64,000 bases of DNA from NCBI GenBank assembly GCA_023399055.1, contig JAEWQV010000010.1:916112-980111 (forward strand). Reading direction: 5' to 3'. The stretch comes from Bacillota bacterium. Its GTDB lineage: Bacteria; Bacillota; Clostridia; Lachnospirales; Lachnospiraceae. The first letter of the stretch is position 1; each line of letters starts with the position of its first letter. The notes beneath the pieces are model-generated. The model was not told the origin of the DNA. It saw nothing but the letters and a program-made list of their open reading frames with translations, and made no database searches. The position numbers were made by a program, and so were the translations under genes. This document shows positions 1 through 7,129 of the stretch, one piece after another.

Positions 1-43
1 ATTCCCAGGACGGTAAATAAGGATTAAATGCTTGTTTTGTCAT
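1..43 (-). CDS. Glycoside hydrolase family 43-like enzyme, N-terminus only
   Basis: Only the first 14 codons are inside the window and the gene runs off the left edge. The ATG at 43 has a GGAGGAAG ribosome binding site 6 bases upstream. The visible protein starts MTKQAFNPYLPSWE. The stretch AFNPYLPSWE is, from family knowledge, the usual opening of clostridial GH43 xylosidases and arabinofuranosidases, which bind sugar in a five-bladed propeller. It is the last visible gene of the minus-strand series with the esterase and the GH8 enzyme, which fits xylan side-chain or xylo-oligosaccharide hydrolysis in the cytoplasm; no signal peptide is visible. Only 14 residues support the call, so the exact activity is open. 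Confidence 0.6.
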   Translation of the reverse strand, partial: MTKQAFNPYLPSWE

Positions 44-101
44 AATCTGCTTCCTCCAAATTCTATTGCCAGTAGCTTATTAATAGCATTTGTTTACATT
101 G

Positions 102-896
102 TTACTTTATTGCCCACATGATCGAAGGCTCTAAATGCTTTTTCCAATAAACCCAATCATGAACACCTTCACCCTCTTCATAATAATGCTCGACATCATT
201 TGTTATCATAAAGTTGTGGAGCTTCCGGTTTGATTCAATGAGAAAATCTTCTTTACCACATACAAAATAGATATCAGGAAACTTTTTCTTAGATGTTTTT
301 AGAACTTCCATGCAATATCTAGGATCTTTAGTGGTAAATCTTAGCTCCTTGGGATCCTGGAAAATTCTTCTCTGATACTTCGCATCCGACACATGATCCG
401 GGATAAAATCACCTTTGTCTGCAATGTTTATCCCAATATAAGCACCTGATAAGCTAATTATTTTAGAGAATGTATCATTGTATCGTAATCCATTAATCAT
501 TGCTCCATATCCACCCATGGAAATACCCCCAATAAAGGTATCAACTCTTTTCCTTGATAATCGAAACATACTTCTTGTTCCCTCTACCAGCTCTTTTCCT
601 ATGAAAGAGCTAAAATCCTCACCCTTATCAACATCCTCAAGATAGAAGGAATTTTCACCACTTGGAAAAATACATGCTAATTTATACTTATCTGATAATT
701 CCTGCATTTCTAGCCCGCTGAGATAATCATTACAGTCAACACCATACCCATGGAGCATATACAATGTTTTAAAACCACTGCTTTGTCCATCGGTATCTTC
801 CAACACATCCTCCCTCTTAATTGTTGGAATGATCGCGCTAAAGCTTACGCTACGTTTCAAGTACGTCGATTGAAATCTCGCATTAACAATAACCAC
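102..896 (-). CDS. Cytoplasmic carbohydrate esterase, EstA/CE1-like alpha/beta hydrolase
   Basis: This 264-residue protein belongs to the putative esterase family that includes tributyrin esterase and CE1 acetyl-xylan and feruloyl esterases. The nucleophile elbow GGISMGG places the catalytic serine near residue 126; Asp in CGKEDF (about 217) and His in GVHDW (about 246) complete the triad. LHGYG near residue 49 fits the oxyanion loop. There is no signal peptide, so it likely acts on imported oligosaccharides. It starts at GTG (896) behind a GGGGG run spaced 8 bases. It lies between the GH8 exo-oligoxylanase and the GH43 start, which suggests removal of acetyl or similar ester groups from xylo-oligomers. 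The substrate is inferred from context. Confidence 0.8.
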   Translation of the reverse strand: MVIVNARFQSTYLKRSVSFSAIIPTIKREDVLEDTDGQSSGFKTLYMLHGYGVDCNDYLSGLEMQELSDKYKLACIFPSGENSFYLEDVDKGEDFSSFIGKELVEGTRSMFRLSRKRVDTFIGGISMGGYGAMINGLRYNDTFSKIISLSGAYIGINIADKGDFIPDHVSDAKYQRRIFQDPKELRFTTKDPRYCMEVLKTSKKKFPDIYFVCGKEDFLIESNRKLHNFMITNDVEHYYEEGEGVHDWVYWKKHLEPSIMWAIK

Positions 897-969
897 TGAA
901 TAGTCCCCCTTTATTTATATACTTATTAACTGTAATTGCTATTTTCTTAATGCCGGATAAATTATATAT

Positions 970-2097
970 TTAGTATATCTTATACCTTCCGGCTAGCATG
1001 AGCAGACAGAAAAAGTACAAGCAATTATCATAATATCGACGGTCTCCTTTGCGAAGAGGTGTATTCCAAAATTCCTTAACCCACTCCAGACGATATTTAC
1101 CTGTTGCTGCAAGTGAGCCTGCAGCGTTCGTTGCAATAACTGCAACAGGGTGCAAAGCTGACTGTTCTAGAGCTCTTCCATCGACTAGATAATTAGCATA
1201 TTCACCGTATTTTGTATTTTCACTAAAAAACAATTGTAATTTGTCTATAATATCGCCTAATGCTACATCAACATGAAACCAGGATGCATCAAGACCAATA
1301 TTCATAGCAACACGATAGGCGTCGGAATAAAACTGCCCGTCATGGAATAAACGCTTTGGTGTACCATCAAATTCTGCATACTCGGAGGCCATACCAGTAA
1401 TAGGATGACAGGAAAGTTGTAAATACTTACGACTTTCTTCTGCTGCCTTCTTCCAAAAAGCTCTGTCTTCTTCGTTCGCCCTTAAGGCAAATAGCTCATA
1501 AAAATGCGGCAAATGATAGGACGGATCAGAAAAAGGCGTTTCCGGAACAAATTTTATATAATAATTATTGGGATCCCACATAGGACTTCCCTCATTTACT
1601 AATTCTGATTGGTGAATGCAATGCTTCAAAATATCTTTTGCCTGTACACTATAATCAAAAGGTGCTGTACCATCACCCCAGCGTTCACTTGCAAAAAAGA
1701 GTGCCATAGCGAAATATTCTTCTCCATCCGGAGCAGGACCTTCCGCATTCTTTTTTCCATCCGTAGCTACTGACCAAGCAAAATATCCTTCGTATTTTCC
1801 GCTACTCTGATACATTAAGGTCTTAGAAAATAACCAAAGACGGTCAAAGATATCTTTTCTATTCATCTGAACTGCCATCATCATTCCGTAGCTCATTCCC
1901 TCGGATCTGGCATCAATATTGCCGGTGTCAAGCATATATCCTTTGTCTTCACCCATTTCAAAATATATCTTTTCCTCTGGATCAAAGAATAATGTTTCAA
2001 AGACCCGAGCTATTCTTTGATTAATTTGTTCCTCTGTAATTCCTATTTCTGATAATAAATTCTGATATACTCCAGTATAAAAAGCACCATTATTCAT
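970..2097 (-). CDS. GH8 reducing-end xylose-releasing exo-oligoxylanase
   Basis: The protein resembles GH8 Rex enzymes (EC 3.2.1.156), which release xylose from the reducing end of xylo-oligosaccharides. With the ATG at 2097 it has 375 residues, the normal Rex length. The acid Glu is in DARSEGMSYG (about 66) and the base Asp in YSDAYRVAMN (about 259). No signal peptide is present, as expected for an intracellular exo-enzyme. A TTG three codons upstream (2106) is excluded because the AGGAG site directly abuts it, whereas AGGAG lies 10 bases before the ATG. The gene follows the LplC-type permease after a 197-base gap, so it may have its own promoter. Rex is preferred to endoglucanase by size and missing secretion signal. 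Confidence 0.85.
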   Translation of the reverse strand: MNNGAFYTGVYQNLLSEIGITEEQINQRIARVFETLFFDPEEKIYFEMGEDKGYMLDTGNIDARSEGMSYGMMMAVQMNRKDIFDRLWLFSKTLMYQSSGKYEGYFAWSVATDGKKNAEGPAPDGEEYFAMALFFASERWGDGTAPFDYSVQAKDILKHCIHQSELVNEGSPMWDPNNYYIKFVPETPFSDPSYHLPHFYELFALRANEEDRAFWKKAAEESRKYLQLSCHPITGMASEYAEFDGTPKRLFHDGQFYSDAYRVAMNIGLDASWFHVDVALGDIIDKLQLFFSENTKYGEYANYLVDGRALEQSALHPVAVIATNAAGSLAATGKYRLEWVKEFWNTPLRKGDRRYYDNCLYFFCLLMLAGRYKIY

Positions 2098-2294
2098 TCT
2101 TCCCAATCTCCTTTTTGAGTTAGTATGTGGGGCATTTTTTCTATCTTTGTCATGTACTTTTTATGTTATACAAAAGAAAGAACAGGGCATAATTTTATAC
2201 TCTGTCCTTCTTGATATTTAGGTATCTTGTCTTAACTTAATGACATGATATTGGATTTGCAATATCAATCAAATTTATATATATAATAAACAAA

Positions 2295-3203
2295 TTACTC
2301 TTTTACACCACCGACCGTCAGACCACTAACAAAGTACCGTTGTAAAAATGGATATACGCTTAAAATTGGTACTGCAGCTACAATGGTAATCGCCGCACGC
2401 AAAGCCAGTGGTGTTGTTACCTGACCGCCTTGTCCGGCTACTGCGGCTGCGCCTGCCATACCACCTTGATTCGTTCCTGCACTCATTGCGCTTGCCAGTA
2501 GTCTCTGCAACTCGTATTGAAGCGTTGACAGCTTCTGGTCTCCTGAATTATATAAGAGTGTATCCATCCAAGCATTCCAGCTACCTACCGCTACGAAAAG
2601 GGCAATAACCGCAAGCGTTGGCTTGCACAGTGGCATAACAATACTCCACCATATACGGAAATGACCCGCACCATCCATTTTGGCAGATTCCATAAGTGAA
2701 TCAGGGATAGACTTCATATAGGTTCGGATAACAATGAGGTTGAACGCACTGATGATATTCGGTACCCAGTAAGCTTGAAATGTATTCAACATATGTAAAT
2801 CCTTAATTAATAAATAATTCGGGATAAGACCAGCGTTAAAGTACATTGTTAATACGAATATAATCGTAATTGGTCTTCTTAAGGCAAACTCACTCCGACT
2901 AATTGCATACGCTAGCATAGAAGTGAAAAAAATATTTGTGACTACAATGACAATTGTCTTTGTCACGCTAATAAAAAATGCATCATAAATCGTGTACATA
3001 TGAAAGACTACTTCATAATTCTTTAGCGTGAACATCCTGGGCCATATATGAATTCCACCTTTTACCGCATCCATTCCATCATTAAAAGAGATCGCCAATG
3101 TGTTCAGTAATGGATAAACCATAAGCGCAGACAGCAATAATAAGATGCCTGTATTAATTACTGTGAATATAATGTTCCCTAACTTCCATCTCTTACTCTT
3201 CAC
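2295..3203 (-). CDS. ABC sugar transporter permease, LplC/YtcP type
   Basis: This is a 302-residue inner-membrane permease of the carbohydrate ABC importer family, with about six hydrophobic segments starting near residue 12. The EAA loop that docks the ATPase appears as ESAKMDGAGHFRIWWSIVMPL. A low-complexity Gly/Ala/Gln segment late in the protein is typical of the YtcP/LplC branch. The start is GTG at 3203 with AAGGAGG 7 bases upstream. It lies 12 bases after the LplB-type permease and forms the importer with it and the lipoprotein. No ATPase gene is nearby, so a shared MsmX-type ATPase encoded elsewhere is likely. The xylo-oligosaccharide substrate is inferred from the neighbouring GH8. 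Confidence 0.88.
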   Translation of the reverse strand: MKSKRWKLGNIIFTVINTGILLLLSALMVYPLLNTLAISFNDGMDAVKGGIHIWPRMFTLKNYEVVFHMYTIYDAFFISVTKTIVIVVTNIFFTSMLAYAISRSEFALRRPITIIFVLTMYFNAGLIPNYLLIKDLHMLNTFQAYWVPNIISAFNLIVIRTYMKSIPDSLMESAKMDGAGHFRIWWSIVMPLCKPTLAVIALFVAVGSWNAWMDTLLYNSGDQKLSTLQYELQRLLASAMSAGTNQGGMAGAAAVAGQGGQVTTPLALRAAITIVAAVPILSVYPFLQRYFVSGLTVGGVKE

Positions 3204-3215
3204 TCGTTCGCCTCC

Positions 3216-4157
3216 TTATACCAGGGTTTCTTCGCCAAGCCGTCCAGCAATATAATTAACCAAACCTACGATACAGATGGCTACAATCGTCTTAAACATA
3301 CCTGCAACAACAGCCAAACTGTAATTTCCCATCTGATATCCATATCGCATAACAAATACATCGATTGTTTCTGATTTTGCCACTACAAGACCATTTCCTA
3401 AGAAATATGGAATTTCAAACCCTGCCTCTAAAATGTAACCCGTAGACATAATTAACAGAATGACGATGGTTGGTCGAATGCCCGGAAGCGTAATGTTCCA
3501 TATCTTTCTAAATCGACCTGCACCATCCATTTCTGCAGCTTCGTAAAGAGTAGGGTCTATGGCCGTCATCGCTGCCATATACAAAATTGTATTCCAGCCC
3601 AATTCCTTCCATAGATTACTACCTGCAGCGATGCCCCAAAAATATCCGGGTTCTGCAAGGAACTGTATCGGTTGCTGAATAATATGCAACGACAAGAGTA
3701 TTGAGTTGATAAATCCGCCAGTTTCTGGCGCAGAGAGTGCAACCGAAACAATACCTGCCACAATAATCCAGCTAAGAAAGTGTGGCATATAAGTAATATT
3801 TTGAAGAACTCGCTTAAACGCCACGTTTCTTACCTCGTTCAACATCAGTGACAGCAGAATCGCAAATATCGTACCAAGGAGCAATGTCAGTAAGCTCTGC
3901 CCTAATGTGTTTACGATATCATTCATGAATCGCTCACCCATAACGCCTGTAAACAACTTCTTAAAGTTGGCAAATCCAACCCATTTCTGTTCCCACAGAC
4001 CGCGTCCAGGCTTAAAATTCTGGAATGCAATAGACCAACCATATATCGGTACATACTTGAACAGAATTTGATACAGAAGTAATGGTATACACATTATGAG
4101 CAAGGCTTTCTGGGAACAGATGGTAGCCCACACACTTTTTTTTCTTTTATGATTCAA
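3216..4157 (-). CDS. ABC sugar transporter permease, LplB type
   Basis: This is the first permease of the importer, about 313 residues with six predicted membrane segments. Its EAA loop reads EAAEMDGAGRFRKIWNITLPG. The best start is TTG at 4157, because GGGAGGT lies 6 bases upstream. An in-frame ATG at 4202 lies within a strong GC hairpin and would add an atypical 15-residue leader, so it is not used here. LplB proteins pair with LplC proteins and a large lipoprotein to import oligosaccharides; all three genes are consecutive here. Expression relative to the lipoprotein is probably lowered by the hairpin between them. Confidence 0.87.
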   Translation of the reverse strand: MNHKRKKSVWATICSQKALLIMCIPLLLYQILFKYVPIYGWSIAFQNFKPGRGLWEQKWVGFANFKKLFTGVMGERFMNDIVNTLGQSLLTLLLGTIFAILLSLMLNEVRNVAFKRVLQNITYMPHFLSWIIVAGIVSVALSAPETGGFINSILLSLHIIQQPIQFLAEPGYFWGIAAGSNLWKELGWNTILYMAAMTAIDPTLYEAAEMDGAGRFRKIWNITLPGIRPTIVILLIMSTGYILEAGFEIPYFLGNGLVVAKSETIDVFVMRYGYQMGNYSLAVVAGMFKTIVAICIVGLVNYIAGRLGEETLV

Positions 4158-4175
4158 TCCGGCACCTCCCACAAA

Positions 4176-4202
4176 ATGGGGGGCACTGAAGCACCCCCCC
4201 AT
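4176..4202 (-). other. Intercistronic hairpin between binding-protein and permease genes
   Basis: ATGGGGGG (4176-4183) pairs with CCCCCCAT (4195-4202), giving an 8-bp very GC-rich stem with an 11-base loop in otherwise AT-rich DNA. It sits directly between the lipoprotein stop and the LplB start. Such hairpins commonly stabilise the binding-protein message or partly terminate transcription so that binding protein exceeds permease. There is no clean U-tract, so stabilisation or attenuation is more likely than full termination. Confidence 0.65.
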
Positions 4203-4223
4203 AGTCTAGTAAAAATATATTGA

Positions 4224-5978
4224 TTATTTCCAGTCTTTAATACGTTGCTGAATGCCTTCGTTTATGGCATCTTCATATACCTTTACATCCAATTTGTGTA
4301 CGGTATCAACATATTTGGTCCAGTTGTCTTCGAATGCATCAACAGAACCTGTAATTGCTTTTGGTAAATACTGCACTGCCGCATCATTAAGTTGTTGGTT
4401 AACCTCATTCGCTTCGTCACTCAGTCCGATATTCCAACATGGATAATATACTGGATTATCAGGAGGGCTATTCACGAACTGAACCCATGTTTGCTTGTTA
4501 TAAGCTTTCATGAAATCCTTATCGTAATCAGATAATGTTTCGTAGAATTCCTTAGGTTGGTCATCTGGGCTATATGCATTATTGTCGCTGAACTGACCAT
4601 TATGCTTCGGCAATAAATCGAGTAATGCAGTCAGTTTGTTACTGGAACGCCATGTTAAATCCTTGGAGTTAATACGTTGCTGATCATCACGGTAGAACAC
4701 ACCCTCAGCGTCAACTAAATAGTCTTCTCCTTCAATACCCCAAGACAGAACTTTCTGCCAAGGCTCGCTCAGCATCAAATCTACGAATGTAAGTGCTGCC
4801 TCAGGTTGTTCGCTGGATACTGATACGCCAAAGCCCTGGTTCGTATTCATAACAGGACGATCTGCATAATATGGCTCTGCACCGGGATATACTGGCATAA
4901 CTGGAACATAGGTACGGTCATCCATTTTTGAACCTTGTAAAGCCTGTGTAGCAGTTTGGAAGTTCCAATACTGGTCATGCATACCAAGTACGACACCAGT
5001 TGCAATTTTTGCTGTATATTGGTCAAAATTCTCTGTAAAGGAAGTAGGGTCTACTACACCCTTTGCATACTCAGCATTCAAAATCTTGAAGAAGTCATGA
5101 GCGATCTGCTTGTCAGCATAAATTGATGCAACATTATTGCTATCAACTACAACGCCACCGTTGTTTGGATTACCAGCAAGGAAGTTCGGAGGGTTAGTCA
5201 TACCCCACTCACGTCCGGTAGAGCAAAGAAGTTCAAAACCTACTGTCTTCTGACCGTTAATCTCAGGATACTTTGCCATATAATCTTCAATCAATTTAAA
5301 ATATTGTTCAAGCGTAATGTTGGTAAGGTCTGGATAACCAGCATCCGCAAGAACAGCCTTCTGAATCCAGAATGCTGAACCCCAGTGTGTACCACCGGTT
5401 ACCTCACCATAAAAACGATTATAGTTCGGGATTATGTATAGTCCTGGATCCACCTCGTTGCCGCCATAACTCATCTTTTTAATATATGGATCCACGTGTG
5501 TTTTAAGATTCGGGTATTTTCCAGAAGCAATCATGTCATCCAGTTTAATCAGTGCACCGCCTTCTAGAAGACGCATCTTTAAGTCTGTAGTGCCAACCAG
5601 GTCAGGATATTGACCACCTGCCAGCATAACACCGATTTTCTGGTCTGCGTTGTCCGGAGTAACTATTTCATATTTAAGAGTAACACCCAATTTGTCTTTG
5701 AGCAATTTGCTTAGCTTGTTGTCAGGTGCAGGTGCCTGCTCAGCTGTCATCAACCAAACAGACAATGTTGTATCTTTGTCTGGTGTAAGTAAGCCAGATG
5801 GATCGCCCAATGGATCTGTTGTACCCGTTGGTGCTTTTGTTGCGGTACTAGTTGGAGCCTTCGTCGTTTCAGGGTTGTCACCATTGTCAGGTTTGTTACC
5901 ATTGTCATTTTTGCATGCTGCTACGGTAAGCATTACTACAAAAACCATAGCGAGTGCCAATAACTTTCTAACTTTCAT
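4224..5978 (-). CDS. Extracellular sugar-binding lipoprotein, LplA/LipO type
   Basis: This 584-residue solute-binding lipoprotein belongs to the large LplA/LipO class of cluster-1 carbohydrate binding proteins. It has a signal peptide of basic, hydrophobic and lipobox parts ending VAAC (Cys about 22). A Thr/Pro/Gly/Asp-rich linker of about 45 residues follows, as often seen in clostridial surface lipoproteins. It starts at ATG 5978 behind GAGGAGGT. It is the first and probably most highly expressed gene of the importer operon. By context with the GH8 and GH43 genes it should capture xylo-oligosaccharides outside the membrane, but the ligand cannot be read from sequence. Confidence 0.87.
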   Translation of the reverse strand: MKVRKLLALAMVFVVMLTVAACKNDNGNKPDNGDNPETTKAPTSTATKAPTGTTDPLGDPSGLLTPDKDTTLSVWLMTAEQAPAPDNKLSKLLKDKLGVTLKYEIVTPDNADQKIGVMLAGGQYPDLVGTTDLKMRLLEGGALIKLDDMIASGKYPNLKTHVDPYIKKMSYGGNEVDPGLYIIPNYNRFYGEVTGGTHWGSAFWIQKAVLADAGYPDLTNITLEQYFKLIEDYMAKYPEINGQKTVGFELLCSTGREWGMTNPPNFLAGNPNNGGVVVDSNNVASIYADKQIAHDFFKILNAEYAKGVVDPTSFTENFDQYTAKIATGVVLGMHDQYWNFQTATQALQGSKMDDRTYVPVMPVYPGAEPYYADRPVMNTNQGFGVSVSSEQPEAALTFVDLMLSEPWQKVLSWGIEGEDYLVDAEGVFYRDDQQRINSKDLTWRSSNKLTALLDLLPKHNGQFSDNNAYSPDDQPKEFYETLSDYDKDFMKAYNKQTWVQFVNSPPDNPVYYPCWNIGLSDEANEVNQQLNDAAVQYLPKAITGSVDAFEDNWTKYVDTVHKLDVKVYEDAINEGIQQRIKDWK

Positions 5979-6017
5979 AAATCTACCTCCTCTAATTAAT
6001 AAATTTATTACAAATTA

Positions 6018-6082
6018 ATTGTAGCAAATTCCCATAAAGTATTCTCCCAATTAATTGCTATGTTGCTATCAAATCTTGCTAT
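6018..6082 (-). promoter_or_regulatory. Candidate lipO promoter with repeated ATAGCAA activator boxes
   Basis: Read on the minus strand, a TACAAT -10 (6018-6023) has no good -35, but upstream lie ATAGCAA at 6055-6061, 6063-6069 and 6076-6082. A near copy ATAGCAG is at 6141-6147 and another ATAGCAA at 6307-6313. Direct repeats just upstream of a weak -35 are the layout expected for an AraC-type activator. The broken AraC-like gene that once faced this promoter begins at 6346. The assignment is inferred from pattern and position. Confidence 0.4.
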
Positions 6083-6345
6083 TTTTCCAAAATACTTTTG
6101 TGTATTTTATATGTTTTATGTCAAAATACAATAAAATCAACTGCTATTTTGTATATGTCAATTTTATCATTTTAATTGAAAATTAGAAATATTATATAAT
6201 TACAATGCATATAACATGTGTTTTATTGTGCATATTCTATGCATTTAATGGCTGTTGTAACTTTTTCCCATGTACCCATAATTAACACTTTACTATTGCC
6301 TAATTGTTGCTATTATCTTTCTATAACAATTGAAAGGATACCACT

Positions 6346-6611
6346 ATGATAGAAAATCTTCGCGGAATACAGGAAACAGTTAATTATAAACGAATACCAA
6401 TATACGTCTCTATGCAAATGAAGATTGTGAGGAATATCCTTTGCATTGGCATGCACCTCTTGAAATCATAATGCCTTTCAAGAATAAGTACCGGGTTACC
6501 TGTTGTAAGACGTTATATACGCTGCGGGAGGGAGGTATTCTTGTCATAAACCCAGGAATTGTACATGGCATGGAAGCAGATGCTGGTATACGACAAATTG
6601 CTATTATTTAG
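6346..6611 (+). pseudogene. Frameshifted and truncated AraC-family regulator (N-terminal cupin remnant)
   Basis: Translation begins MIENLRGIQETVNYK after a good GAAAGGA site, then leaves frame near 6390 in an A-rich run and stops at once. In the next frame the protein resumes as TNIRLYANEDCEEYPLHWHA and continues through LEIIMPF and a GGILVINPGIVHGM stretch, the typical sugar-sensing cupin of Lachnospiraceae AraC proteins. It ends at a TAG at 6609 with no helix-turn-helix part. A single lost A would explain the frame change, and a deletion the missing C-terminal half. It diverges from the xylo-oligosaccharide importer, where its AraC regulator would be expected, so control must now come from elsewhere. 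Confidence 0.75.
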
Positions 6612-6755
6612 TTGGTACTTGTGATTTAAATCACAGATAAATAAGAATTTATCTTTACGTTCACATCTATGAATTGACGCAGCTCTTCAAAACGACTTCC
6701 AATTTCGCGTTTTAACACCGTAAATATGTACTTATGTACACAACATTACGTATAA
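6612..6755. other. Intergenic remnant DNA
   Basis: No intact gene is visible here. A perfect 14-bp palindrome, GTGATTTAAATCAC, lies at 6621-6634. On the minus strand a short open stretch (about 6626-6735) encodes ...VLKREIGSRFEELRQF..., which looks protein-like but has no start or recognisable family. It is most likely another gene remnant, given the pseudogenes on both sides. Confidence 0.3.
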
Positions 6756-6761
6756 AAAAGC

Positions 6762-6799
6762 ACCTAAGCAATCTATAAAATGTAAATAGATGACTAGGT
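6762..6799 (-). terminator. Rho-independent terminator (minus)
   Basis: Reading minus, ACCTA and ATCTAT pair with ATAGAT and TAGGT around a loop, with one small internal bulge, followed by GCTTTTTTAT. It lies downstream of the beta-helix gene and the remnants, and probably ends that transcript. Confidence 0.6.
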
Positions 6800-6858
6800 C
6801 CTTTTACATACAAAGAATTAGTTATTCCTTATTCCTCGTAAATCACAAAATTATTTCA

Positions 6859-7127
6859 TTAGTTATTTTCTCTCCCACGCTCACCAATCGATTTGACCGT
6901 ATCTCCTTCAAGTACCTTAGGCGTCGTCCAATTCATGTACTTTGTATTTTTGTTCTCCAAAATATCTATTATAACATCAGTAACAAGTGTGCCGAGTTTT
7001 TCCGGATTGATAGATATCGTTGTCACCTTTTTTTCAAGCCAATCCCGTAAATTACCTATGCCATCTTTCCAATGGTATTCATCAGCAAAACAACCACCAG
7101 CCCAGCGAAGAACGGGAATTATGATAT
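6859..7127 (-). pseudogene. Joined remnants of a GH51 arabinofuranosidase and a LacI-family regulator
   Basis: Directly after the beta-helix stop codon the minus strand encodes VLRWAGGCFADEYHWKDGIG (about 7054-7127). This is nearly identical to the conserved GH51 alpha-L-arabinofuranosidase block (VLRWPGGCFADEYHWKDGIG). The same frame then runs into VTTISINPEKLGTLVTD and ends TPKVLEGDTVKSI (about 6864-7050), which looks like the C-terminus of a LacI-type sensor domain. Neither has a start, the rest of its domain or its neighbours, so this is a deletion scar fusing two gene fragments rather than a gene. It implies a former arabinan/arabinoxylan locus here. The GH51 part is clear; the LacI part is moderately supported. 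Confidence 0.7.
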
Positions 7128-7129
7128 TT

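Noticed and set aside
5650..6018. A 122-codon plus-strand reading frame
   Set aside because: It lies antisense to the lipoprotein signal and linker, where repetitive Thr/Pro codons create open frames on the other strand; no ribosome site.
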